From Planctomycetota bacterium (GTDB taxonomy: Bacteria; Planctomycetota; Planctomycetia; Pirellulales; Pirellulaceae), in contig JAHWKS010000101.1 of the NCBI GenBank assembly GCA_019347795.1, forward strand, positions 1 through 10,273: a stretch of DNA of 10,273 bases. Reading direction: 5' to 3'. This document shows positions 1 through 7,961 of the stretch, piece after piece (the stretch's first letter is position 1; each line of letters starts with the position of its first letter). The translations under genes were made by a program, and so were the position numbers. The notes under the pieces are model-generated. The model ran no database searches. It saw nothing but the letters and a program-made list of their open reading frames with translations, and had not been told where the DNA came from.

Positions 1-2116
1 CGCCGCCGAGCGCCTGCTGCACCGCGTTGAGCAAGTCGGAGCGCTTGGTGGGCTTGGTGAGGCAGCGATCGATCTGCAGTTGCCGCAGCCGGTGGGAATG
101 GTCCGGCCCGCCCGCCGAAGAAAGCATGATCAGCGAGACATCCTGCAGCTCCGCGCGACGGCGGACCTGCCGGGCGAACTCCAGCCCGTCCATCTCCGGC
201 ATCAGGTAATCGAAGAGCACCAGCGGAATTCTCTCGCCATCGGTCGAGCGCTGGAGGGCTTTCAGGGCCGCGGGGGCGCTCTCGACCGACTGCGGCTTCA
301 TGCCCCAGCCTTGCGTGATCTCGTGGAGAATTCGGCGGTTGGTGGCGTTGTCGTCCACGATCAGCACCGGCGTCCCCTCCAGGTTCGCCGGGGGGCGGCG
401 CTTCGCCTCGCGATCGGCCAGCGGCAACTCGATGGTGAAGTGGAAGATCGTCCCCTTCCCCGGCTCGCTCTCGACCCAGATCTCGCCGTTCATAAGGGAA
501 ACGAGCTGCGTGGAGATCGCCAGCCCCAGTCCCGTGCCGCCGAAGCGGCGCGACGTCGACGCATCCGCCTGGCTGAAGGCCTCGAAGATATTCTTCTGCT
601 TATCGTGCGGAATGCCGATGCCCGTATCCCGCACGGTGAAATGCAGCCTCACGCCGTTCTCGGTGTTCGCCTCGCGGGCGACCGCGACGACCACCTCGCC
701 CTTTTCGGTGAACTTGATCGCGTTGCCGGCGAGGTTCACCAGGATTTGCTGGAGCCGGCCGGGATCGCCGACGGCCATCAGGGGAACGTCGGGCGGAATC
801 CGGCAGGCGAGCTCCAGCCCCTTCGAGGACGCTCGCAGCGCGAGCGTTTGCACCGCGGCGCCGACGCACTCCACCAGGTCGAATTCGGCATTCTCCAGCT
901 CCAGCTTGCCTGCCTCGATCTTCGAGAAGTCGAGGATATCGTTCAACAGCCGCAGCAGCGACTCGGCCGACTGCTGGAGCATTTGCAGGTACTCGCGCTG
1001 CTGCGGGGCGAGCTTCGTGCCCAACAGCAGCTCGGCCATCCCCAGCACGCCGTTCATGGGCGTGCGGATTTCATGGCTCATGTTGGCCAGGAACTCGCTC
1101 TTGGCGCGGTTGGCCGCCTCGGCCGCGTCCCGGGCGATTTCCAGCTCGTCGCGGGAGCGCGTGAGCTCGATTGTCGCCTTCTCCAACTCTTCATACAGCG
1201 CGGCCCGCGATTCGGCATGGGCGGCCCGCTCCTCGGCCTGCTTGTGCTTCCACTCCGCCTCGCGAAGGGCGATCTCCTGATGGTGCGTCTTCTGGTTGAT
1301 CGCGTGGATGTGCCGCATCATTCGTACGCGGCGCACCAGCGACTTGATGTGGGCCAGAATCACCTCCATGTCCTGCGACTTGCTGACGAAGTCGTCGGCG
1401 CCCGACTCCAGCGCCTGCAGCAGCACGTGGCGGTTCTCCTGCCCCGAAAGGATCAACAGGCCCAGTTGCTTCTGGCGCTTGTCGGCCCAGGCCCGGGCGC
1501 GGCGGCAGACTTCGAAGCCGTCCATCTCCGGCATCACCACGTCCACGATGGCGATGTGGAACGTTTCCTGCTCGAGCATCGCCAGGCCTTCCGCGCCGGA
1601 AGCGGCCGTGGCCACCTGGAAGCCGCATTGGGTCAGGTGCTTGCTCAACTCGCTGAGATAGGTGCGGCTGTCGTCGATGGCCAAGAGCCGGCCGCCGCGG
1701 AGGAAAGCGTCGCGCGACTCGGCGTCGAAGTCCAGCGCCTCGGCCGGCAGCGCGGATTTCAGCAGGCCGGCGACCACCGCCAAAAGCTGCTCATCGGAGC
1801 CTTCCTTCGAAAGGAAGCGATCCGCCCCGGCGTCCAGGGCAGCGATGTGGTCGCGCCCCTTCTGGCTGCCGGTGAGCACGACGATGGGAATCACCTGCAG
1901 CGCCAGGTCCCCCTTCAGCCGCCGGCACACCTCGAGTCCCGACTGATCCCCCAGATACTGATCCAGCACGACCAGGTCCGGCGTGGACGCCAGGCATTGC
2001 TCCAGCGCCTCTTCGGCGGTCGCCGCATGGCGCACCGTATGCCCCGCCTCTTCCAGCAAGCGCCGGTAGGCGTGGGCCTGAACCCGGCTGTCTTCGATGA
2101 GGAGGATGTCCGACAT
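1..2116 (-). CDS. Hybrid sensor histidine kinase/response regulator (REC-REC-HisKA-HATPase-REC), C-terminus beyond window
   Basis: This is a soluble hybrid kinase expected to autophosphorylate on His and relay phosphate to receiver domains. At least 705 residues are visible. Receiver 1 (about 1-122) has the acidic pair in LIEDS, phosphoacceptor D52 (VLDQYL) and K104. Receiver 2 (about 141-262) has AIDDS, D192 ([10 protein letters not shown]) and K246. A charged, probably coiled-coil linker follows (about 265-340), then HisKA with H348 in [11 protein letters not shown]. The ATPase domain has an N-box with NLAGNAIKF (461-469), DTGIGIP (497-503) and [10 protein letters not shown] (526-535). Receiver 3 starts near 583 (VLIVDDN) with D636 ([11 protein letters not shown]) and the TKP lysine near the edge. 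There is no membrane segment and no PAS or GAF domain, so input probably comes through the N-terminal receivers. The start at 2116 opens directly into receiver 1; no Shine-Dalgarno precedes it, and a TTG two codons upstream is an alternative. The reading frame is still open at position 1, so another receiver or an HPt domain could follow. Confidence 0.93.
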   Translation of the reverse strand, partial: MSDILLIEDSRVQAHAYRRLLEEAGHTVRHAATAEEALEQCLASTPDLVVLDQYLGDQSGLEVCRRLKGDLALQVIPIVVLTGSQKGRDHIAALDAGADRFLSKEGSDEQLLAVVAGLLKSALPAEALDFDAESRDAFLRGGRLLAIDDSRTYLSELSKHLTQCGFQVATAASGAEGLAMLEQETFHIAIVDVVMPEMDGFEVCRRARAWADKRQKQLGLLILSGQENRHVLLQALESGADDFVSKSQDMEVILAHIKSLVRRVRMMRHIHAINQKTHHQEIALREAEWKHKQAEERAAHAESRAALYEELEKATIELTRSRDELEIARDAAEAANRAKSEFLANMSHEIRTPMNGVLGMAELLLGTKLAPQQREYLQMLQQSAESLLRLLNDILDFSKIEAGKLELENAEFDLVECVGAAVQTLALRASSKGLELACRIPPDVPLMAVGDPGRLQQILVNLAGNAIKFTEKGEVVVAVAREANTENGVRLHFTVRDTGIGIPHDKQKNIFEAFSQADASTSRRFGGTGLGLAISTQLVSLMNGEIWVESEPGKGTIFHFTIELPLADREAKRRPPANLEGTPVLIVDDNATNRRILHEITQGWGMKPQSVESAPAALKALQRSTDGERIPLVLFDYLMPEMDGLEFARQVRRRAELQDVSLIMLSSAGGPDHSHRLRQLQIDRCLTKPTKRSDLLNAVQQALGG

Positions 2117-2131
2117 AGCCAAGGAGGACGG
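2117..2131 (-). promoter_or_regulatory. Kinase start region lacking a Shine-Dalgarno; carries CCTCCTT instead
   Basis: The spacer between the CheB stop and the kinase ATG has no GGAGG-like site on the coding strand. It contains CCTCCTT (complement of 2121-2127), the same sequence as the 3' tail of bacterial 16S rRNA, so it cannot pair with that tail. Initiation is therefore probably SD-independent or coupled to termination of CheB translation. That is inference. Confidence 0.5.
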
Positions 2132-3157
2132 TCAAGCGGGCTTCATCTGCGCCAGCAAGCTCGCGATTTGCGTCGGATTCAAAACGTGCTGCGCGGCGTC
2201 TTTGTCTTTCGCAGCCTTCGGCATGCCCCAGATGAGGGACGAGGCTTCATTCTGAATGATCGTCGTTCCGCCCGCCCGTTTCAACGCCAGGAGGCCCGCG
2301 GCGCCGTCGTCTCCCATTCCTGTCAGAAGCACGCCCGCGGCGTGCGGCGCCAGGTGGTCGCCGAGCGACCGGAAGAGCGGATCGCCCGAGGGAGCGTGAA
2401 TGTCGGAAGGCTTCGCGACTTCCAACTCCATCCGCGCCCGGCTCCCGAGCGTGAGATGGCAGCCGCCCGGCGCCAGCCAGATTCCCGGCGTCAGCCGCTG
2501 CCCACGGACCGCCATCGCCACCGGCTGCGCCGAAGAGCGGGCCAGCCATTGGGCGAAGCCGACCTCGAATCCGCGCGAAATGTGCTGCACCAGCAGCACC
2601 GGCACGGGAAACGGCTGCGGCAATGCCGAGAGAATCTCCACCATCACCAGCGGCCCGCCGGTGGAGGCGCAGATCCCGATCGCGGAGATGGGAGGCAAAT
2701 CGACCCGCGTTGGCCGCCGCTCCTCCGTGCGGGCGGGCCTCTCCTTTCGCGCGGGAAGCCTGGCGGTGGAGGCGGCGATCAGCTCTCGCCGCAACTGCGG
2801 GGCGATCTTCTCCAGGTGCAACAGCACCGCCCCTTCCGGCTTTTCGATGACCGACACGGCGCCCGCGTGATACGCCTCCAGCGCCAGGTCCACGTCTCGT
2901 TTCTTGAGCGTGGCGCTGGCCACGACGATCGGGACCGGCGTCTGCTGCATGATCGCCCGCGTGGCGGCGATGCCGTCCATGTCGGGCATGTGAATGTCCA
3001 TCAGCACCACGTCGGGCATGTGCGTGCGGACTTTCTCCACCGCCTCCTTGCCGTTCCGCGCCTCGGCGATGACCGAGAATTCGCCGTCGGCGGACAACAG
3101 CCGCCGGAAGATCTCCCGCTGCGTGACGGAGTCGTCGACAATCAGGACGCGAATCAT
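2132..3157 (-). CDS. cheB: Chemotaxis-type response regulator protein-glutamate methylesterase CheB
   Basis: CheB removes methyl groups from (and deamidates) glutamyl residues of chemoreceptors when its receiver is phosphorylated. The 341-residue product is near the usual family length. The receiver (about 1-120) has IVDDS at its start, phosphoacceptor D54 in LMDIHMPDMDG and K106 in EKP. An Arg/Pro-rich linker (about 128-152) leads to the methylesterase domain, with the presumed triad S165 (CASTGG), H192 (VQHIS) and D284 (TGMGDDG), and a late NEASSLIWGMPKAA segment typical of the family. The start at 3157 is chosen because it opens directly into the receiver; an upstream in-frame start would add 31 residues that overlap the preceding gene. 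GAAAGG three bases before the ATG is only a weak ribosome site. The gene lies 13 bases after the metallohydrolase stop and 15 before the kinase, in the same frame as the kinase. No CheR, CheA or receptor is present, so the target may lie elsewhere or may not be a classical chemoreceptor. Confidence 0.95.
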   Translation of the reverse strand: MIRVLIVDDSVTQREIFRRLLSADGEFSVIAEARNGKEAVEKVRTHMPDVVLMDIHMPDMDGIAATRAIMQQTPVPIVVASATLKKRDVDLALEAYHAGAVSVIEKPEGAVLLHLEKIAPQLRRELIAASTARLPARKERPARTEERRPTRVDLPPISAIGICASTGGPLVMVEILSALPQPFPVPVLLVQHISRGFEVGFAQWLARSSAQPVAMAVRGQRLTPGIWLAPGGCHLTLGSRARMELEVAKPSDIHAPSGDPLFRSLGDHLAPHAAGVLLTGMGDDGAAGLLALKRAGGTTIIQNEASSLIWGMPKAAKDKDAAQHVLNPTQIASLLAQMKPA

Positions 3158-3170
3158 AAACCTTTCAGGA

Positions 3171-5672
3171 TCAATCGGCGCCGGGCGACTCTTTCGCGAT
3201 GCGGCGATAAACAGCCAACGCCCGCTCGAAGGAGGCGCGGGCGGCGTCACGCTCGGCGGGAGCGATCCGCTCCTCGCGGTTCTTCCAAAGCAGTTCCGTC
3301 ATGGCGACGCACCAGCGGGCGCTGTCTCGCGAGGCGCGGATCGGCTTCTCATCGACGATCACGTTCACCGGGTTTGTGTGGAGCTGCGGGAAGTGCCGCA
3401 ACGCCACCCAACTGCTGCGGTCGATGGGGATCGTGAACCGCAGCTTGTGCACGGCGCCGTCGGCGGGAACGGTCTCGCTCGCGACGGGGCGCCCGTTGAC
3501 AACGATCTCCACCAGCCGCTCGCCGCCCCGGACGGTTTCCTCGCTGCGGGGGAAGTGAAGCAGCACGGTGTCTCCCAACAGACGCCGCCCGCCGGGAGGT
3601 TCGAGCGTCCCGTGCGCCACCGCCCGCGGCGTCTCGGGAGCGAAGGCGACTTCCGCCTCCACGGTCACTTCGCCCGGCTCGTCAAGCTGCACGTCGGAGG
3701 CGCCCGGCCGCTTTCCATCGACTTCAAACTCCAGGGCGTGAGCGTAGCCGTCGGAGACGTAGGAACGGCCCGCGGCAAGGCCTTCGCACCAGGAGTCGAA
3801 GTCGAGCGGGTGGTCGTCCAGTCGCACGTAGACGCGCCCTTGCCCGACGTTGCGGCTGCTCATGCAGGGGAAGTCGGTTTCTCCGCTCACCTTCAGCGGA
3901 AAGCCGCAGTTGAGGATGTGGTACCACGTGTTCCACTCCTGGATGCGGGCGGTGTCCATCGCGCTGATGAAGTCGCACACCCCTTCGGCGGTGCTGACGC
4001 AAATCTCCATCGCCCCCACGCCGTTCATCTCCGGCACAGCGAGATTGGGAAGCCGATCCGCCGCGCGATCATGACTGGCGACCAACTCCTCCTCCGACAA
4101 CCGCCCATCGCCGCTCTTATCCGATGTCGCCAACGCCTCCGGCAGCAACACACTTGCGGTTTCGCGCGCATCAAGCCGGCGATCGCCGTCCCTATCCCCG
4201 GCCTCGATCAACCGCCGCGCCGCCGCCTGCGGATCAATATGCAGCCCGCTCGCCGAATGCGCGTACCCGGCGATGCCCCCCTGCTCCTTCGCCCACCGCA
4301 TGACGGGCGTCGTCCACGTAGGCCAGCCTTTCGTCGCCGTCCCCTCCGAGCCGGGATACGTCTGATCCTTGAGGTTCAACAGACACACGTGCCCCAGCGC
4401 CTGCGAGCCAAAGCCGCTGATCTCCAGATCGTATTTTAGCAGCGTGAGCGGCTCGCTCACTTCGTCGGCCGTGGGGGCGAAGAACGTCCGCTGATGGTCG
4501 TAGCAGGGTCCCCACGTAAGAACGCAACCCACGTTGAGTCCCTCGCCTTTGACCTGCAGGAACATGTCTTGGGGCGTGACGCCTTGCGTGGGGACGGCGT
4601 AATGGGCGCAGCCGGCGGCGTGAATGTGATGATCGCCGCTGTAGAAGCCGTGCGCCTGCGGCTCGACCCATCGCTTCAGTTGGACGTCGAGCGTCTGCTC
4701 TCCCTCGGGGGAAACCACGAGCTGCTGCTCCCCCACGCGGTACTCCGGTCCGCGGCTGGACTGAATGGTGAAGGCGCCCGGCGGGAGGAGCACCCTCGCG
4801 CCGTCCTCGCGGTAGATGTGCGGCTGGAAGAAGAAGTCGGGCGCCAGGCGCTTCGGCTGCGGCGGATAGACGCGGCCGTGAGCATCGCGGATGAGGAGCC
4901 GCGCCACGGTGGGCCGACCGTCGAAGTCGCGAACGCGCAGCTTCACGGGCACGGCGGGGCGGACGTCGAAATCGACGACGATCGACTCGGCGCCGCCCGC
5001 TGCGTCGCGTTCCGCTTCCAATCCAAAGCCGATCTCGGCCTTCCGCCGTCCCGCTTCGCCGCTGTACGCGAGGGCGATCACATACTCGACTGCCAGTCCG
5101 CTCAATCGGGCGGTCATGGGAGACGCGGTGTACATCTCAAGCTGCAAAAAGCGGCCGGTCCCGCCGCCCCGATTCTCCCCCACTCGCAGCCCTTCTTGCT
5201 GCTGGCGCCGCATGCTCAACTCGGCCACTCCGCCGTACACCGGTCCCGACTGCGGACTGAAGATCCGCAGCGGTCTGGCGGCGCGGGCGCGATTCACCAC
5301 TTTCACCAACTGCGGCGTGAATCCTGCTTGTTGCAGCACAATATCCGCGGGGCCGCGTTCGGTTGTCGCGCCGGAGCTGTCAATCGTGACGATGAAAGCC
5401 GCCTGCGGATCGAGAAGCTGCTGCAATCGCTCGGCGTCCATTTCCTTCGCCGCCGCATCCAGCGGCGCGGCCAGGTCGCGCGGCAACGGGGATCCCAGAA
5501 AGTCGAAAGCCTGCGCCAACCGCCGCACATTGGCCGCCAGCGGCTGTCCCTCCACGCCGACCACGCTCGGCTCATCGGCGACTGCGGAGCTGCTTGCAAG
5601 GCGCCAAAGCATCGCAGCCACCCAGGGAGCGCTGCGAACGTATCGCCGCCGAGACAGGAACGTGAGACTCAT
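3171..5672 (-). CDS. Exported CehA/McbA-family (PHP-like) metallohydrolase with internal EF-hand pair
   Basis: This 833-residue protein is a predicted metal-dependent hydrolase related to the carbaryl hydrolases CehA/McbA; its substrate cannot be read from the sequence. The N-terminus has a twin-arginine-like SRRRYVRS, a short hydrophobic stretch and a likely signal cut after AVA (about 32). A conserved-looking N-terminal region runs to about 230. A carboxypeptidase-regulatory/Ig-like module (about 235-335) follows, with VPVKLRVRDFDGRP and LPPGAFTI. The catalytic domain begins at GDHHIHAAG (HxH = H349, H351), then GYAHS (H472), MEICVS (E556) and SGETDFPC (D600), all plausible metal-site or active-site residues. 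Two EF-hand loops sit between H472 and E556. The C-terminal part (about 630-785) looks beta-rich and ends in a charged helical tail. The start at 5672 has GGGAG five bases upstream. It follows the DUF4058 gene by 25 bases and precedes cheB by 13. The family call is confident; the carbaryl-type activity should not be assumed. Confidence 0.85.
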   Translation of the reverse strand: MSLTFLSRRRYVRSAPWVAAMLWRLASSSAVADEPSVVGVEGQPLAANVRRLAQAFDFLGSPLPRDLAAPLDAAAKEMDAERLQQLLDPQAAFIVTIDSSGATTERGPADIVLQQAGFTPQLVKVVNRARAARPLRIFSPQSGPVYGGVAELSMRRQQQEGLRVGENRGGGTGRFLQLEMYTASPMTARLSGLAVEYVIALAYSGEAGRRKAEIGFGLEAERDAAGGAESIVVDFDVRPAVPVKLRVRDFDGRPTVARLLIRDAHGRVYPPQPKRLAPDFFFQPHIYREDGARVLLPPGAFTIQSSRGPEYRVGEQQLVVSPEGEQTLDVQLKRWVEPQAHGFYSGDHHIHAAGCAHYAVPTQGVTPQDMFLQVKGEGLNVGCVLTWGPCYDHQRTFFAPTADEVSEPLTLLKYDLEISGFGSQALGHVCLLNLKDQTYPGSEGTATKGWPTWTTPVMRWAKEQGGIAGYAHSASGLHIDPQAAARRLIEAGDRDGDRRLDARETASVLLPEALATSDKSGDGRLSEEELVASHDRAADRLPNLAVPEMNGVGAMEICVSTAEGVCDFISAMDTARIQEWNTWYHILNCGFPLKVSGETDFPCMSSRNVGQGRVYVRLDDHPLDFDSWCEGLAAGRSYVSDGYAHALEFEVDGKRPGASDVQLDEPGEVTVEAEVAFAPETPRAVAHGTLEPPGGRRLLGDTVLLHFPRSEETVRGGERLVEIVVNGRPVASETVPADGAVHKLRFTIPIDRSSWVALRHFPQLHTNPVNVIVDEKPIRASRDSARWCVAMTELLWKNREERIAPAERDAARASFERALAVYRRIAKESPGAD
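4086..4196 (-). other. EF-hand pair inserted in the metallohydrolase catalytic domain
   Basis: Residues 493-504 (DRDGDRRLDARE) and 518-529 (DKSGDGRLSEEE) each match the 12-residue calcium loop: acidic or oxygen ligands at positions 1, 3 and 5, a hydrophobic residue at 8 and Glu at 12. The second loop is near-canonical, with Gly at position 6; the first has Arg there, which may weaken it. The loops are 25 residues apart, start to start, as in an EF-hand pair. A dockerin-type reading is less likely because the loop ends in Glu and the pair is internal. Confidence 0.8.
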
Positions 5673-5676
5673 GATT

Positions 5677-5681
5677 CTCCC
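5677..5681 (-). promoter_or_regulatory. Ribosome binding site of the metallohydrolase gene
   Basis: GGGAG on the coding strand lies 4 bases before the ATG at 5672, allowing for the AATC spacer. It supports this start, from which the signal peptide is complete. Confidence 0.6.
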
Positions 5682-5697
5682 GATCCGAATCGCCTGC

Positions 5698-6429
5698 TCA
5701 CGCGATGCGCAGGACGCGACATGCTTGCTCGTAGCTGGTTTCCAACTCCAGTGGCACGGCCACGTGGTCGCCCAGCCAGAGCGGCAGCGTCGGCAGCGGC
5801 CGGCCGACGGCGAGGCCGTGCATCCACGTTTGCAACAGCCACTCGTTATCCTTCTTCGCGCCGCGACACGTCGCCGCGTACAGTGCCGGCGGCCCGGAGG
5901 CGAGCGCCGGGTCGCTCTGTCCGATCAATTCCAGGAGCTCGCCGTACAGATTGAAGCGCCGCGTCGTCACGACGTCTACGATCGTCACCGATACCTGCTC
6001 GCGAAGCAAAGCAGCGCACCTGGCGACGAATGCCCCGCGGTGCTCGGGGCGATCTTTGTTCGCGGGGCTGACAATCTCGACGGCCGCCACCAGGCGGCGA
6101 TCGAGATAGGTATCATAGACCCGCACCTCGTATTCGTCCTGGTCCGGAAGATCGCTCGCGACGGTCAGCGTCGGTTGGGGTGGAGACCAAACCGCCATTG
6201 AAACGCCACCCTCGGCGCCTTCCGAGGAATCCGCCTCAATTGGATCTTCATCAAACGACGCCACGTCGATCTCGAAGGACGCGCCGAGGTGGACGCGCGG
6301 GGCGGCGACGTAACGGCGAGGGAGCTGCTCGTTGAGCGCCATCACCATCACGGTCGGCCAGGCGCCGTGCAATTCATCCCACGACCGCTGAGCGCTCAGT
6401 GGCGGACGAAAATGGTCCCGCAGGGGCAT
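5698..6429 (-). CDS. DUF4058 family protein
   Basis: This 243-residue protein begins MPLRDHFRPP and carries RVHLG (45-49) and VEIVSPANK (117-125), features I associate with the DUF4058 family of cyanobacteria and planctomycetes, whose function is not established. No signal peptide or membrane helix is visible, so it is probably cytoplasmic. The E118...K125 arrangement after a beta-strand, followed by VTIVDVV (148-154), recalls the Uma2/DUF820 group of PD-(D/E)XK-like proteins; that relation is inference. The start at 6429 is chosen because GGGAGGA lies 6 bases upstream and the family-typical N-terminus begins there. An ATG at 6450 would add seven residues and swallow the ribosome site, and earlier starts run into the permease gene. 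It sits 53 bases after the permease and 25 before the metallohydrolase, and is presumably co-transcribed. Confidence 0.75.
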   Translation of the reverse strand: MPLRDHFRPPLSAQRSWDELHGAWPTVMVMALNEQLPRRYVAAPRVHLGASFEIDVASFDEDPIEADSSEGAEGGVSMAVWSPPQPTLTVASDLPDQDEYEVRVYDTYLDRRLVAAVEIVSPANKDRPEHRGAFVARCAALLREQVSVTIVDVVTTRRFNLYGELLELIGQSDPALASGPPALYAATCRGAKKDNEWLLQTWMHGLAVGRPLPTLPLWLGDHVAVPLELETSYEQACRVLRIA

Positions 6430-6435
6430 CGTGAT

Positions 6436-6442
6436 TCCTCCC
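6436..6442 (-). promoter_or_regulatory. Ribosome binding site fixing the DUF4058 start
   Basis: GGGAGGA on the coding strand, 6 bases before the ATG at 6429, is the best Shine-Dalgarno in the window. It favours that start over the upstream in-frame ATG at 6450. Confidence 0.75.
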
Positions 6443-6482
6443 ACCCGCATTTTATTCGGCCGGCGCGCCTTCCGCAGCGCCC

Positions 6483-7952
6483 TCAAGGGCGTTTCGGACT
6501 CAACCAATACAGCGGCAGGCCCAACAGCAGCGGCACGATGCCGATCAGCGCCAGCGCCTTGGCGTAGACGAGGCTCGAATAGAGCATGTACGTGCAGGTC
6601 AGACAAAAGATGAAGGGCGTGAAGGGATAGAACGGCGCCGAAAAGGGGCGGATACGTTCGCGATCGATCCAGCGGAGTTGGAAGAGCGACAGACCGGTCA
6701 GCAAAAAGAACGCCCAAAAGACCGGCGCGCTGCCCGCCACCAGCGTCTCAAAGCCGCCGAAGTATTGGTCCCATGGCAGGCCGGCCAGCCCGATGGCGCC
6801 CAACGACGCATCCACCGCGCCGCGTCCCGCCTCGGTTCCCACGGCCACGATCAACAACAGCGTGATCACGCCTTGCGCCAAGAGAGACCACACCGGAACG
6901 TCGAGCCGCAGGTTCCATCTTCCCAGGAGCGCGAACACGCGATGATCGGCGCCCAAGGCCGCATACACCCGCGCGCCGGTGAAGATCAGGCCGTTGATGG
7001 CGCCCAGGGCGGAGACCATCACCAGCACGCTGATGGCCTTGCCCCCCCACTCGCCGACCGCGGCGGTAAGCACGTCGGCCGCCGGGGCGGAGGAACCGCG
7101 CAGTCCGTCAAATCCCAGCCCCATCAAGTAGGCGCCGTTGGCCAAGAGGTAAATGATTGTGATGCCGGAGATTCCCAGAAGCAGCGCCAGCGGGATATTC
7201 CGCTCGCGATGGCGGACTTCCGCGGCGACGAAGGCGCAGTCATTCCAGCCGCCGAATGCGTAGAGGACCATCACCATGGCGAATCCGAAATTGATCTCGA
7301 CGATGCGTTCCGCCGGCCGCCACTCGCCGCTCCCCCAGCCGAAACCGGCGACAATAATTCCCACAAGCCCGATTACCTTCGCGGCTGTGAGTACGTTCTG
7401 CGCCGCTTTGCCGAACATGACGCCGCACAGGTTCAAGAGCGTCAGCGCCGCCACCGCCCCCGCCGCCAGCCACGCGGTCCAGCGATCGCGCTGCGCGGTC
7501 TCCAAGGCGGCCTTCTGGTTCTTTTCCTCCTCGCTGAGAACTTCGTCGCCCGGCGCGGTCGCGACCTGATCCAATCCGAACGTCGGCACGGCGTAATCGG
7601 CGAAGGCGTAGGCCATGGTTCCGATGCTGCCGGTAAGGATCACCGCCAGTTGCCCCCAGCCGAAGAGAAAGCCGACCCATCGCCCATAGGCCCGCGAGAG
7701 GTAAACATAGTCGCCGCCGATCCGCGGATACGTAGTGGCCAGCTCCGCGTAGCACAAGGCGCCGATGAACGAGAGCACGCCCCCCAGCAGCCACGCCCCC
7801 AGCCCCATCCAGGCGCTGGAGACGTTGGCGAACACCAGTTGCGGCGCCCGAAAGATCGCCACCCCCACCACGATTCCCACGATGATGCTCACGGCGTCCC
7901 ACAACCCCAGGCGCGCGGGGAGCGCGTCGGTGGACTTCTCCGGCTTCGGCAT
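6483..7952 (-). CDS. APC superfamily amino acid/amine permease
   Basis: This is a predicted inner-membrane transporter of 489 residues with about 12 hydrophobic helices (roughly 18-40, 46-70, 92-120, 158-178, 184-204, 216-238, 250-272, 304-328, 352-373, 400-424, 440-463, 466-485), the usual size for amino acid-polyamine-organocation carriers. Family signatures are GIVVGVAIFRAP in helix 1 (the unwound substrate-binding segment), PRIGGDYVYLSRAYG (76-90), YAFGGWND in helix 6 (231-238) and EVRHRERNIPLAL (245-257). A polar, charged loop of about 30 residues (127-157) separates helices 3 and 4-5. The substrate cannot be deduced; LAT-like neutral amino acid exchange or uptake is possible. The start at 7952 follows AGGAG at 4 bases' spacing; an upstream in-frame ATG at 8027 would add 25 unrelated residues inside the preceding gene. 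It could import products released by the exported enzymes encoded alongside, which is inference from context only. Confidence 0.9.
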   Translation of the reverse strand: MPKPEKSTDALPARLGLWDAVSIIVGIVVGVAIFRAPQLVFANVSSAWMGLGAWLLGGVLSFIGALCYAELATTYPRIGGDYVYLSRAYGRWVGFLFGWGQLAVILTGSIGTMAYAFADYAVPTFGLDQVATAPGDEVLSEEEKNQKAALETAQRDRWTAWLAAGAVAALTLLNLCGVMFGKAAQNVLTAAKVIGLVGIIVAGFGWGSGEWRPAERIVEINFGFAMVMVLYAFGGWNDCAFVAAEVRHRERNIPLALLLGISGITIIYLLANGAYLMGLGFDGLRGSSAPAADVLTAAVGEWGGKAISVLVMVSALGAINGLIFTGARVYAALGADHRVFALLGRWNLRLDVPVWSLLAQGVITLLLIVAVGTEAGRGAVDASLGAIGLAGLPWDQYFGGFETLVAGSAPVFWAFFLLTGLSLFQLRWIDRERIRPFSAPFYPFTPFIFCLTCTYMLYSSLVYAKALALIGIVPLLLGLPLYWLSPKRP

Positions 7953-7956
7953 AAGG

Positions 7957-7961
7957 CTCCT
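7957..7961 (-). promoter_or_regulatory. Permease ribosome binding site overlapping the NHL gene stop
   Basis: AGGAG on the coding strand shares bases with the TAG stop (7960-7962) of the NHL gene and lies 4 bases before the permease ATG. The layout suggests translational coupling and decides the 7952 start. Confidence 0.65.

Noticed and set aside
2121..2127. A perfect AAGGAGG Shine-Dalgarno word on the plus strand.
   Set aside because: No start codon lies at a suitable distance downstream on that strand and no plausible plus-strand gene follows.
3158..3250. A longer cheB with 31 more N-terminal residues.
   Set aside because: The extension overlaps the end of the metallohydrolase gene and lies outside the receiver fold, which starts at the internal Met (MIRVLIVDDS).
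80..3436. A plus-strand open frame of over 1100 codons opposite the kinase, cheB and the end of the metallohydrolase gene.
   Set aside because: It is codon-aligned with the minus-strand genes and stays open because TTA, CTA and TCA codons are rare in GC-rich genes. Its translation has low-complexity Arg/Gln/His/Leu composition and no recognisable domain, while the minus strand encodes clear families.
2994..4439. Further long plus-strand open frames (also 4494-5954, 4891-6201 and 6678-7988).
   Set aside because: Each lies opposite a well-supported minus-strand gene and reads as compositionally biased sequence with no motifs.
6430..6482. GC-rich inverted-repeat-like sequence (GGCGCGCC and flanks) then an AT-rich patch between permease and DUF4058, considered as terminator or promoter.
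   Set aside because: The possible stem is only about 5 pairs and no T-run follows; the TTGAGG and AATAAA words are 24 bases apart, too far for a standard promoter.
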